In this document: piece after piece, positions 1 through 8,459 of the stretch
Position numbering within the stretch: the first letter of the stretch is position 1
Layout of the letters: the number at the start of each line of letters is the position of its first letter
Assembly: GCA_001564275.1 (NCBI GenBank)
Contig: LKND01000006.1
Location: 1 to 58,544, forward strand
Direction: 5' to 3'
DNA length: 58,544 nucleotides
Source of the DNA: Natrialbaceae archaeon Tc-Br11_E2g14
GTDB taxonomy: Archaea; Halobacteriota; Halobacteria; Halobacteriales; Natrialbaceae
Made by a program: the position numbers and the translations under genes
The notes under the pieces: model-generated
Seen by the model: the letters and a program-made list of their open reading frames with translations, nothing else
The model's database searches: none
What the model was told of the DNA's origin: nothing

Positions 1-381
1 GAGGGAACCGCCGCCGCCACGCCCCTGGCCTGGACGTGCGCCCAGTACGTCCGCCTCGCTCACTCGATCGATCGCGGTCGACCGGTCGAAACCCCGAAGG
101 TGGTTGCCGAGTTCTTCGGAACGGTCAATGCAGGGGCTGAGGGACCCGACCACACCCTCGAGGTCACCCTCGAGGACGGCCACCTGTCGGGGCGGACCGA
201 CGCCGACCGGGTGCTCGTTCAGGGGCCAGAGGGTGTGCGGTCACTTCGCCCCGACGATGGACAGTTCGAGACAGGCCTCGAGCCGAGCGACGACAGCGAC
301 CGCTACCGCGTCGTCGCGATAACGACAGGAGAGACCGTCTGGGACCTCGAGACGACCACTCGCTCGTTGACGCTCGAGTGA
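1..381 (+). CDS. Glycoside hydrolase family 15 (glucoamylase-type) protein, C-terminal fragment
   Basis: The reading frame is open from the first base and stops at 379-381, so only the last 126 residues are seen. They begin EGTAAATPLAWTCAQYVRLA, which resembles the C-terminal part of the catalytic (alpha/alpha)6 barrel of haloarchaeal GH15 glucan 1,4-alpha-glucosidases, and end in a beta-rich acidic tail. The family hydrolyses terminal alpha-1,4-glucosidic bonds of starch or maltodextrin. The maltodextrin-type transporter and GH13 enzyme that follow fit this role. The catalytic glutamates lie upstream of the window, so activity cannot be judged. The family call rests on recognition of a short segment and on context. 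Confidence 0.75.
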   Translation, partial: EGTAAATPLAWTCAQYVRLAHSIDRGRPVETPKVVAEFFGTVNAGAEGPDHTLEVTLEDGHLSGRTDADRVLVQGPEGVRSLRPDDGQFETGLEPSDDSDRYRVVAITTGETVWDLETTTRSLTLE

Positions 382-414
382 CGATCCATGTGAACGAGCA
401 ACACCCACATCCAA

Positions 415-427
415 AAGACTAAATAGG
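415..427 (+). promoter_or_regulatory. Possible TATA box (box A) of the binding-protein/transporter operon
   Basis: An A/T-rich stretch containing CTAAATA lies about 30-38 bp before the ATG at 456, in the short gap after the GH15 gene. This suits an archaeal box A with a very short leader. No BRE or regulator operator was recognised with confidence. Confidence 0.4.
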
Positions 428-455
428 TGAAGTCATAATTCATCATGTATTCACC

Positions 456-1781
456 ATGGCAATGGATAGGAGAACGTTGGTAAAGTACCTCGCAGGTGCG
501 TCAGCGGCTGGCGCGCTCGCAGGATGTATCAGCACGGAAGAACCCGACGACGACGGGAACGGTGACGACACCGGGAACGGTGCCGACGACGATGACGACG
601 GTGACTTCGAAGAAGACGAGGACTGGGAGACCGTCACACCCCAAGACGGCGTCGATGGCGAAGCCGAACTGTGGCACTCACTGTCCGACGCCGAACTCGA
701 CGCAATGGAGCGGTTCGTTGACGAATTCAACGAGTTCGATCCAACGCTCACCGCCGACGAAGTGAGTGAACTCGAGGACCAGACGACGGCCGCTATTCCG
801 GCCGGCGACGGCCCCGAGCTGTTCCTCTGGGCCCACGACTGGATCGGGGACTACCATCAGAACGGCTTCCTGAGCGACCAGAGCGACAACCTCAACATCG
901 ACCCCGAGGAGTACTTCGGGGAGAACGCCGAATCCGGGGTCTTCCAGGGCGAGGTTCACGGCCTCCCCTGGGCCGCAGAGACCGTTGCACTCGTCTACAA
1001 CCGCGAATACGTCGACGAGGCACCCGAAACCTTCGACGATGTCCTCGAGATCGCCGCCGAGCACCACGATCCCGCCGGCAACGTCTTCGGGTTCTGTTGG
1101 CCACAGGACGCCTACCACGTGAGCGCGATGCCCCACGGCTTCGGACCCGGCTACTACGACGAGGACACCGAGGAACTGACCCTCACCGACGACGGCACTA
1201 TCGCTGGCTTCGAGTACATTGCAGAGGAGGTCTGGGAGTACATGCCCCAGGACCCCGACGGCGAGGCTCAGCAGTCCATCTTCATGGAGGGCCAGTCGCC
1301 GTTCTTCGTCACCGGGCCGTGGAACCTCGGCGCGTTCGACGACAACGACATCGACTTCGGCGTGATGCCGCTTCCAGAGGCCGACGGCCACACGCCGAGT
1401 CCGTTCACGGGCGTCCAGTTGCTGTACTTCACGGCGGAGATGGACGAGGACGACGAGCGCGCGGACGCAGCCGTCGCGTTCGCCGAGTGGTTGACGACGA
1501 ACACGGCAATCGCCTCCGAGATGGCCCAAGACCACGGCTTCATTCCGGTTCACCTGGCCTTCGCAGACGACGAAGACGACGACGAAGTCGAGGACATTCC
1601 GGAGAACCTCGAGGCGTACTCCGCGGCCGTCGAGAACGGCCAGCCGATGCCGACCGCGCCGGAGTTCGGGAACGTCTGGGAGCCCCTCGAGACCGAGTGG
1701 CTCGCCGTCCTGAACGAGGGCAAGGACGTCGCCGACGCGATGGCCGACGCCGAAGACGAGATCCGAGACAGCTGGGACTAG
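456..1781 (+). CDS. Extracellular sugar (maltodextrin-type) ABC transporter substrate-binding lipoprotein
   Basis: Predicted 441-residue family 1 extracellular solute-binding protein that captures malto-oligosaccharide at the cell surface for the permeases encoded next. The N-terminus has a twin-arginine pair (R5-R6) and a hydrophobic run ending in the lipobox LAGC with Cys24, so it is probably exported by Tat and lipid-anchored. An acidic D/E/G linker of about 35 residues follows, then the binding domain starting near AELWHSL. ATG 456 was chosen; ATG 462 (MDRRTLV) is an equally good start. It precedes the MalF-type gene by 15 bp. A close paralogue lies at 5894-7360, with several shared blocks such as FCWPQDAYHVSAMPHGFGPG. 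The sugar specificity is inferred from the GH15/GH13 neighbours. Confidence 0.88.
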   Translation: MAMDRRTLVKYLAGASAAGALAGCISTEEPDDDGNGDDTGNGADDDDDGDFEEDEDWETVTPQDGVDGEAELWHSLSDAELDAMERFVDEFNEFDPTLTADEVSELEDQTTAAIPAGDGPELFLWAHDWIGDYHQNGFLSDQSDNLNIDPEEYFGENAESGVFQGEVHGLPWAAETVALVYNREYVDEAPETFDDVLEIAAEHHDPAGNVFGFCWPQDAYHVSAMPHGFGPGYYDEDTEELTLTDDGTIAGFEYIAEEVWEYMPQDPDGEAQQSIFMEGQSPFFVTGPWNLGAFDDNDIDFGVMPLPEADGHTPSPFTGVQLLYFTAEMDEDDERADAAVAFAEWLTTNTAIASEMAQDHGFIPVHLAFADDEDDDEVEDIPENLEAYSAAVENGQPMPTAPEFGNVWEPLETEWLAVLNEGKDVADAMADAEDEIRDSWD

Positions 1782-1796
1782 CTTCCCCGACGCACA

Positions 1797-2792
1797 ATGA
1801 GTATTTCTTCAGTGGGAGCGCGCTCACGCCAGGGTTACCGAGCGGTGGTACCGGAGAACGTGCGCGAGTGGATCGAGACCAACAGCGCCGGCTTACTCGT
1901 GTTGCCGGGGCTGTTTTTCTTCTCGCTTTTCATGTTCTTCCCGCTCCTGTTCACGATCTACCTGTCGCTGACCGACGCGGAACCCGCAACGGTGTTCCAG
2001 GACGGCCCTGGTGGCGTCACCGGGTTCTTCGGTCTTCGCGGTGAGGAAACGTTCGTCGGTCTCGGGAATTACACGGCGATCATGACGGATCCGGGGTTCT
2101 GGAACTCACTGGGTGTCACCTGGCTGTTCGTCATCTGCAGCGTCGCCCTCAAGGTCGCCTTCGGTGTCGGTCTCGCGATGATCATGACCAGCGAGAAGGT
2201 CCGCGGCAAGCGGTACCTCCGCTCGATCATCATCATCCCGTGGGCGCTGCCCCCGATCTTCACGATCACCATCTGGCGCGGGATCTTCAGTTCCGCCCGG
2301 TTCGGACTGGCCAACCAGTTCCTGATGACCATCGGTATGGAGCCACAGGCCTGGTTCAGCTCCCGCTGGATGGCATTCAGCACGTACCTCATCACCGAGA
2401 TGTGGTTGGCGTACCCGTTCATGGTCATCATCACCGTGAGCGCCCTACAGGCTGTTCCGGACGAACTGCTCGACGCCGCCAAGGTCGACGGGGCCGGGTT
2501 CTATCATCGATTCGTGAACGTGACCATCCCCGCGATCAAGCGACCGGTCATGTTCGCGGCCATCCTGACGGCTGCGGCCTCGTTCACGCAGTTCCTGATT
2601 CCCTTCGTCTTCAACCGGGGTGCTCCCGGCCGCGATAACCAACTGATCATCCTGTATGGCTATCAGGAGGCGTTCAGTCACGACGCCTACGGCGCCGGGG
2701 CGGCGATCATGATGACCGCCGTCTTCTTCATCGGGATATTCATGCTATTCGCCGTCTGGAAAGGCCGACTCGCCGAGGGGGTGAACGGCTAA
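1797..2792 (+). CDS. ABC transporter permease, MalF type
   Basis: 331-residue integral membrane subunit of a carbohydrate ABC importer. After a cytoplasmic N-terminus of about 35 residues come six predicted membrane segments. The permease EAA loop is visible near residue 220 (ELLDAAKVDGAG followed by IPAIKR) and would dock onto the ATPase. The gene starts 15 bp after the binding protein and its TAA shares one base with the ATG of the MalG-type gene (TAATG), indicating co-translation. With that subunit it forms the heterodimeric channel. No ATPase gene is seen in the window, so the energising subunit must come from elsewhere, as is common for haloarchaeal sugar importers. Substrate is inferred from context. 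Confidence 0.88.
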   Translation: MSISSVGARSRQGYRAVVPENVREWIETNSAGLLVLPGLFFFSLFMFFPLLFTIYLSLTDAEPATVFQDGPGGVTGFFGLRGEETFVGLGNYTAIMTDPGFWNSLGVTWLFVICSVALKVAFGVGLAMIMTSEKVRGKRYLRSIIIIPWALPPIFTITIWRGIFSSARFGLANQFLMTIGMEPQAWFSSRWMAFSTYLITEMWLAYPFMVIITVSALQAVPDELLDAAKVDGAGFYHRFVNVTIPAIKRPVMFAAILTAAASFTQFLIPFVFNRGAPGRDNQLIILYGYQEAFSHDAYGAGAAIMMTAVFFIGIFMLFAVWKGRLAEGVNG

Positions 2793-3874
2793 TGACGCTC
2801 CTGGAAAGCATCACGCGCAAACTCAAACGGGACACGAAGACCGCCCTCGAGAAGCCAAGCGAGTTCCGCAAGGACGTCGCCTACACGATCGAGGGGATCC
2901 AACGCGGCGTCGTCGACCCGAAAGACGTCGCCATCCGGGCGCTATCGACGATCGCCACGGTCGTCTTCGTGTTCGTGCTGTTGATCCCCGTCTACTGGGT
3001 GCTCTTGATGGCACTCCAGGGCGAGGGCGCGACGCTTTACTCTTCCGAGAGCGCGGGCCTGATTCCTACCGACGTCACCTTCGAGGCGTTCATCTGGGTG
3101 ATCGGAGATCTGTACATCCCGGGTGCCGTCGTCGGAATCGCGATCCCCTTCACTGGGATCGAGTTCTTCCTGTCCTGGCCACGGGTGTACTTCCTGCAGA
3201 CCGCCGACTACGGCGTGGAGGGCTCATCGAACTTCACCCACTACCTACGCAACAGTATGTTCATCGGGGTCGCGACGGTGACGATCGCCATGGCGATGAT
3301 CGTCCCCGCCGCGTACGCGTTCTCCCGCCGTGAGTTCTACGGCCGGATGAAACTGCTGTACGGCTACGTGCTGTTCACCCAGATCGGCGGCGGCCTCGGC
3401 ATCGCCGCGTTGATCGCCCTGTACGCGATCTTCTCGAATCTGGGTGTGACGAACAACCGCCTCGTGCTGTCGATCTACTACGCGGCGATGGCCGTGCCGT
3501 TCAACACGTGGCTGTTGAAGACGTACATGGACTCGATTCCGGTCTCCTACGAGGAGGCGGCGGTGATGGACGGGGCCTCCCCGTTCCGCGTCGCCTGGGA
3601 GATCGTCCTGCCCCTGGCGAAACCGGGGCTGGCGACGATCTTCATCTTCATCTTCCTCGTGGGCTGGATGGAGTTCATCATCGCGCAGGTCGTCTTGCGC
3701 CCCGAGAACTACACGCTCCCCATCGGCCTGTTCATGATGGTCGAGGAGTTCACGGTACCATGGGGCCGATTCTCGGCGTTCGCGTTGCTGTACGCGTCGC
3801 CGATCGTCTTCATCTATCTGCTCGCCCAGCGCTACATCGAAAGCGGCCTCTCCTTCGGCGGCGTCGAAGGGTAG
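2792..3874 (+). CDS. ABC transporter permease, MalG type
   Basis: 360-residue second permease subunit, overlapping the MalF-type gene by one base. It carries a hydrophilic, basic N-terminal extension of about 60 residues before the first membrane segment, unusually long for MalG. The EAA motif (EEAAVMDGASPF followed by VLPLAKPG) lies near residue 255. A loop between the first two membrane regions (around residues 105-145) is enlarged and probably faces outside. The last residues LSFGGVEG match the usual MalG-type C-terminus. It ends 161 bp before the GH13 gene, so the two may be transcribed separately. Confidence 0.88.
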   Translation: MTLLESITRKLKRDTKTALEKPSEFRKDVAYTIEGIQRGVVDPKDVAIRALSTIATVVFVFVLLIPVYWVLLMALQGEGATLYSSESAGLIPTDVTFEAFIWVIGDLYIPGAVVGIAIPFTGIEFFLSWPRVYFLQTADYGVEGSSNFTHYLRNSMFIGVATVTIAMAMIVPAAYAFSRREFYGRMKLLYGYVLFTQIGGGLGIAALIALYAIFSNLGVTNNRLVLSIYYAAMAVPFNTWLLKTYMDSIPVSYEEAAVMDGASPFRVAWEIVLPLAKPGLATIFIFIFLVGWMEFIIAQVVLRPENYTLPIGLFMMVEEFTVPWGRFSAFALLYASPIVFIYLLAQRYIESGLSFGGVEG

Positions 3875-4035
3875 GCCGGCTCCCATCCATCCTTGCCATT
3901 TTCGTGCCCGTCAGCGGTCAGCTTCGAGGAGCGGTCACAACACCGTTCATCGCTCGAGGGCGGTCCCACGACTCGGTCACCGCGTACGGCGTTTCGAATC
4001 CACCTCCCAACAGGTCTAACATCCGGGTGGCCCAT

Positions 4036-5835
4036 ATGCGCACAATGACCATCACTCGAGGCGCGGTCTATCACCGCCCGAAGAGCAGCGACGCCTACGC
4101 ACGAGACGAATCGACGATCCACGTCCGTATTCGGACCGCCCGCGACGACGTCGAGCGCTGTACGCTCCTGTGGGGTGATAAGTACGCCTGGGCGGAGACC
4201 GCAACCCTGACGCCGATGACCCGTGTCGGACACGACGAACGACACGACTACTGGCAGGTGGCCGTCGAACCGCCCTACCGACGCCTGTGTTACGCCGTTC
4301 GCATCGAGGACGCCGAAGAGCGGCTGTGGCTCACCGAGTATGGGCTCGAGGACGGGTCCACCGAGGGACCGTCACGTGGGGACCACGAGACGGTCCACTT
4401 CTTCGAGTACCCGTTTCTCAACCCAGTCGACGTCAACCGGCCCCCCGAGTGGGCCAACGACGCGGTCTTCTACCAGATCTTTCCCGAGCGCTTCGCCAAC
4501 GCGAACGCCGACCTCGATCCCGAGGGTGTCGAGGAGTGGGGCGAACCGCCGACACGAGACAACTTCTTCGGTGGCGACTTACAGGGTATCACCGAAAATC
4601 TCGAGTACATCGACGACCTGGGAATTACGGCGCTGTATCTGACGCCCGTCTTCGAATCCACGTCGAACCACAAGTACAACACCACGGACTACTATCGGAT
4701 CGACCCACAGTTTGGCGACGAAGACGACCTGCAGGAACTGGTCGAGGAAGCCCACGACAGGGGCATCCGGGTGATGCTCGACGCGGTGTTCAACCACGCC
4801 GGGCGTCAGTTCGAGCCGTTCCAGGACGTCGTCGAACACGGCGAGGACTCCGAATACGCCGACTGGTTCCACGTCCACGAGTTCCCGATCGAGTTCGAGC
4901 CCAGACCGACATACGACGCCTTCGCCTTCGAGCCGTACATGCCGAAACTCAACACCGAGCACCCCGAGGTGAAGGCGTACTTCATCGACGTGGCGACCCA
5001 CTGGATCGAGGTCGCCGACATCGACGGCTGGCGACTCGACGTGGCCAACGAGGTCGACCACCAGTTCTGGCGGGAGCTGCGCCAGGCGGTCAAAGAACTC
5101 AAACCGGATGCGTACATCCTCGGTGAGATCTGGCACGACTCGCGGGCCTGGCTCCGGGGCGATCAGTTCGACTCGGTGATGAACTACCCGTTCAGTTACG
5201 CCACCTACGACTTCCTCGCGACCGACGACATCGACGCGGAAACGTTCGCCGAAAAGCAGACCAAATTCCAGTTCCGGTATCCAGAACAGGTGACCGAGGT
5301 GCTGTTCAACCTGTTGAGCAGCCACGACACCCCGCGGATGCGCCACCGATGTGATGGCGACGAGGATCGACTCAGACTCGCCTTCCTCCTCCAGTTGACC
5401 TCGCCTGGCACGCCGTGTGTGTACTACGGCGACGAGATCGGCATGACCGGCGGACACGATCCGGACTGTCGCCGAACGATGGTGTGGGATGAGGCCGAAC
5501 AAAACCGCAAACTGCGGGCCTACGTCGCGGACCTGATTTCGCTTCGCCACGAGGAGCCAGCACTCAGACGCGGCTACCGTCGATTCCGGTACGACCTGTG
5601 TGACGGTGACGGGGTCGTCTATCAGCGTACCCTCGAGGACGGGTCGGTGGCCGCCGAGGCAACTGACGAAACGGAGACGCTCACCGTCGCGATCAATCGC
5701 GGCGAGGACACCCTCAGGGTGCCCTTCCCCGGTTCGGACACCGAGTGTCTGTTCGCCGGCGGCGACGTCACTCGAGACGACGGGACGTGGACCGTTGGCG
5801 AGATGTCGGGAGCCGTCTGGCGACACCTCGAGTAG
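4036..5835 (+). CDS. GH13 alpha-amylase family enzyme (neopullulanase/cyclomaltodextrinase type)
   Basis: 599-residue GH13 glycosidase without a signal peptide, so probably cytoplasmic and acting on imported maltodextrins. The first 120 or so residues form the N-terminal beta domain typical of neopullulanase, maltogenic amylase and cyclomaltodextrinase. The four conserved GH13 regions are present: DAVFNH (249-254), GWRLDVANE with nucleophile Asp335, GEIWH with acid/base Glu364, and LLSSHD with Asp431. A C-terminal beta domain ends in GAVWRHLE. The frame is open far upstream; ATG 4036 (MRTMTI) is chosen and ATG 4045 is nearly as likely. An A/T-rich CTAACA lies about 20-28 bp before these. Exact product specificity cannot be read from sequence. 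Confidence 0.87.
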   Translation: MRTMTITRGAVYHRPKSSDAYARDESTIHVRIRTARDDVERCTLLWGDKYAWAETATLTPMTRVGHDERHDYWQVAVEPPYRRLCYAVRIEDAEERLWLTEYGLEDGSTEGPSRGDHETVHFFEYPFLNPVDVNRPPEWANDAVFYQIFPERFANANADLDPEGVEEWGEPPTRDNFFGGDLQGITENLEYIDDLGITALYLTPVFESTSNHKYNTTDYYRIDPQFGDEDDLQELVEEAHDRGIRVMLDAVFNHAGRQFEPFQDVVEHGEDSEYADWFHVHEFPIEFEPRPTYDAFAFEPYMPKLNTEHPEVKAYFIDVATHWIEVADIDGWRLDVANEVDHQFWRELRQAVKELKPDAYILGEIWHDSRAWLRGDQFDSVMNYPFSYATYDFLATDDIDAETFAEKQTKFQFRYPEQVTEVLFNLLSSHDTPRMRHRCDGDEDRLRLAFLLQLTSPGTPCVYYGDEIGMTGGHDPDCRRTMVWDEAEQNRKLRAYVADLISLRHEEPALRRGYRRFRYDLCDGDGVVYQRTLEDGSVAAEATDETETLTVAINRGEDTLRVPFPGSDTECLFAGGDVTRDDGTWTVGEMSGAVWRHLE

Positions 5836-5893
5836 GGCGTCGACGCCGGGAACAACGGATTTTTGTCGGATCGGTCACGTGTCACGTTCACGA

Positions 5894-7360
5894 ATGCGAC
5901 GACGACAGCTGTTGCGATACGTGGGGGCAGGGTCCGGTGCTTCGCTCCTGGCGGGGTGTACTGAGGGATCTGACGAACAACTCGATTTGGGCGAAGACGA
6001 TGGAGAATCAGCCGATGACGGAGCGAGCGATGACCAAGAGGGGGACGAAAATGAGGGTGTCGACGATGGAGACGGTGAGGATGACGTCGAAGACGGTAAC
6101 GGCGAGGACGATGCGGTGACGGAGGACAACGAAGACGGCAACGGCGAGGACGACGTGGGTAATGGAGCCGATGAGGACGTGAGTGACGAAAATGGCGAAC
6201 AGGAAGAACACGACGATCAAGACCGCAGGGATGAGGTCGATGGCGGAGCCGAACTCTGGCATACGTTCACAGCTGGCGAGTCAGACCAATTCGACTCGAT
6301 CCTCGAGACGTTCAACACGGAGTATGACGCCACGATAACGGCCGAGGAGGTGGGCGACCTCGAGGATCGGACCCAGTCGGCGATTCCGGCTGGGGACGGT
6401 CCAGAGCTCTTCATCTGGGCACACGACTGGATCGGTAACTATCATGAAAACGGCTTCCTGAGCGACCAGGGTGGGAATCTCACCATCGATCCCACGGCGC
6501 ACTTCGGCAATAGCGCCGACGTGGTCACGTACGACGGCGACGTCGTCGGCCTGCCGTTTGCCGGTGAAACCGTTGCGCTCGCGTGCAACCGCGAGTACGT
6601 CGCGACGCTTCCCGAAACGTTCGAAGAGGTCCTCGAGATCGCCGCCAACCACCACGACCCAGCAAACAACGTCTACGGGTTCTGTTGGCCACAGGACGCC
6701 TACCACGTGAGCGCGATGCCTCACGGCTTCGGGCCCGGGTACTATGACGAGGACAGCGGCGAACTCACCCTCACCGACGAGGGAACCGTCGCCGGCTTCG
6801 AGTACATCGTCGACAACGTCTGGGAGTACATGCCACAGGACCCCGATTTCCAGGTACAGCAGGAAACATTTTTTCAGGGGCAGTCGCCGTTCTATGTGAC
6901 CGGTCCATGGAACCTCGGCAACTTCGAGAATAACGGGCTCGAGGTCGACGTTATTCCGTTGCCTGACGCCCAAGGGATCACCCCCAGTCCGTTTACCGGC
7001 CTGCAATTATTCTATTTCACCGCTGCCATGGGTCAGGACCCCAATCAGGAAGCAGCCGCCCTAGCCTTTGCCGAATGGTTCACGACAGACGTCGACGTGC
7101 TTCGGGAACTCGCCCTCGAACAGGAGTTCATACCGGTTCACGAAGCGTTCGGGCTCGATGGCACCGCTCGTCGAGACCTCCCCCAGAGCACGCAGGCATT
7201 TTCGATAGCCCTCGAACAGGGAACACCGATGCCAACCGCCCCTGAGTTCCAGAACATCTGGGAGCCCGTCGAGACCGAATGGCGCAACGTCCTGAACGGC
7301 GGCAGGGACGTCGCGCAAGCCATGGCCGACGCCGAAAAACAAATCCGAGACGCCTGGTGA
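5894..7360 (+). CDS. Second sugar ABC transporter substrate-binding lipoprotein (paralogue)
   Basis: 488-residue paralogue of the binding protein at 456-1781. The N-terminus MRRRQLLRYVG with lipobox LAGC (Cys22) marks a Tat-exported, lipid-anchored protein. Its acidic, low-complexity linker (roughly residues 25-110, rich in GNGEDD-like repeats) is much longer than that of the first copy. The binding domain then aligns closely, sharing AIPAGDGPELF, GFCWPQDAYHVS and PSPFTG blocks. GTG 5879 is an alternative start. It lies 58 bp after the GH13 gene with a T-run between (5860-5864) that could be a terminator or a promoter box. The duplication suggests two binding proteins serving one permease pair, or different oligosaccharide preferences. 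Confidence 0.87.
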   Translation: MRRRQLLRYVGAGSGASLLAGCTEGSDEQLDLGEDDGESADDGASDDQEGDENEGVDDGDGEDDVEDGNGEDDAVTEDNEDGNGEDDVGNGADEDVSDENGEQEEHDDQDRRDEVDGGAELWHTFTAGESDQFDSILETFNTEYDATITAEEVGDLEDRTQSAIPAGDGPELFIWAHDWIGNYHENGFLSDQGGNLTIDPTAHFGNSADVVTYDGDVVGLPFAGETVALACNREYVATLPETFEEVLEIAANHHDPANNVYGFCWPQDAYHVSAMPHGFGPGYYDEDSGELTLTDEGTVAGFEYIVDNVWEYMPQDPDFQVQQETFFQGQSPFYVTGPWNLGNFENNGLEVDVIPLPDAQGITPSPFTGLQLFYFTAAMGQDPNQEAAALAFAEWFTTDVDVLRELALEQEFIPVHEAFGLDGTARRDLPQSTQAFSIALEQGTPMPTAPEFQNIWEPVETEWRNVLNGGRDVAQAMADAEKQIRDAW

Positions 7361-7435
7361 CAATATCGCCGACGAAGGCTACTTGGCTCGCCGCATCCAC
7401 ACCGGTTTTTGTGTTCGCCGTTCGTCGTCGAGGAC

Positions 7436-8422
7436 ATGGAGTACACCACCCTCGGCAACACGGGGACGACCGTCTCGAGACTCTGTTATGGCACCTGGCG
7501 CTTTGGCAAACAGATGGGTGACGTGGTCGAAACCGACCGCGAGGAGGCCCACGAACTGCTCGACGCCTGTTGGGATCACGGGATCAACTTCATCGACACC
7601 GCCAACGTCTACGGCGACCCCGACGGCACGAGCGAGGAGTGGATCGGCGAGTGGCTCGAGGACCACGACCGGGAGGACGTCGTGCTCGCCTCGAAGGTCT
7701 ACTTCCCGTTCGACGGCTGGGGAGAGCCACGGCCCAACGACTCCGGCCTGGGACGCAAACACATCCGCCGACAGATCGAGGGCTCCCTCGAGCGTCTCGG
7801 CACCGACTACCTCGACCTCTATTACATTCACCGCTGGGACGAGGATACCCCCATTCGGGAGACTTTGGCCGTCCTCACCGAACTCGTTCGCGAGGGGAAA
7901 GTCCACTACCTCGGGGCGAGTTCGATGGCCGCCTGGCAGTTGACGAAGGCGCTGTGGACCAGCGACGTCGAGGGCCTCGAGCGCTTCGACGTCACCCAGC
8001 CGATGGTCAACGCCGCCCACTACGACGAAGTCGGCGACTACCTCGCGGTCTGTGCGGACCAGGACATCGCCGTCTGTCCGTACTCGCCACTCGCGGGCGG
8101 GTTCCTCACGGGGAAGTACGACCGCGCCGAGGACGGCTCGGTGATCGCCCCCGATGGCTCGCGGGGCAGTCTGAGCGACCGCTTTGGCGATCACTACGCG
8201 ACCGACACCGCCTGGGACGTCCTCGAAGCGATTGAAGGGGTCGCCGACGAGGTCGACGCCAGTCCGGCAGCGGTCTCCCTTCGGTGGTTGATGGATCAGT
8301 CCAAGTTTACGTGCGTCCCGATCGTGGGCGCCCGGAATCCAGCCCAGCTCGAGGAGAACGTCGGCGCGGTGGACGTCTCGTTGAGCGACGAGCAGTTCGC
8401 CCGAATCGACGAGGCCCGCTAG
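7436..8422 (+). CDS. Aldo/keto reductase
   Basis: 328-residue NADPH-type oxidoreductase of the aldo-keto reductase superfamily (TIM barrel). The catalytic tetrad is visible: Asp54 and Tyr59 in FIDTANVYG, Lys87 in LASKVYF, His132 in YYIHRWD. The C-terminal coenzyme region (PIVGARNPAQLEENVGA) is also typical. Start ATG 7436 (MEYTTLGNTG) matches the usual family start; a T-rich box GGTTTTTGT lies about 27-33 bp ahead (7404-7412), consistent with leaderless transcription. It follows the sugar-uptake genes by 75 bp and might reduce a sugar aldehyde, but the substrate is not determinable. Confidence 0.88.
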   Translation: MEYTTLGNTGTTVSRLCYGTWRFGKQMGDVVETDREEAHELLDACWDHGINFIDTANVYGDPDGTSEEWIGEWLEDHDREDVVLASKVYFPFDGWGEPRPNDSGLGRKHIRRQIEGSLERLGTDYLDLYYIHRWDEDTPIRETLAVLTELVREGKVHYLGASSMAAWQLTKALWTSDVEGLERFDVTQPMVNAAHYDEVGDYLAVCADQDIAVCPYSPLAGGFLTGKYDRAEDGSVIAPDGSRGSLSDRFGDHYATDTAWDVLEAIEGVADEVDASPAAVSLRWLMDQSKFTCVPIVGARNPAQLEENVGAVDVSLSDEQFARIDEAR

Positions 8423-8459
8423 AAGCCACGTCCAGGGCTGGATCGCCAACAGCTGTCGA

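Noticed and set aside
678..1553. Long minus-strand reading frame opposite the first binding-protein gene (and similar ones opposite 3245-3886, 4579-5826, 6281-7006)
   Set aside because: These are antisense shadows of GC-rich coding regions. They show no recognisable domain and overlap well-supported genes.
7379..8449. 356-codon minus-strand frame opposite the aldo/keto reductase
   Set aside because: The plus-strand frame has the full AKR catalytic tetrad, while the antisense product shows only valine/glycine-rich composition typical of antisense frames.
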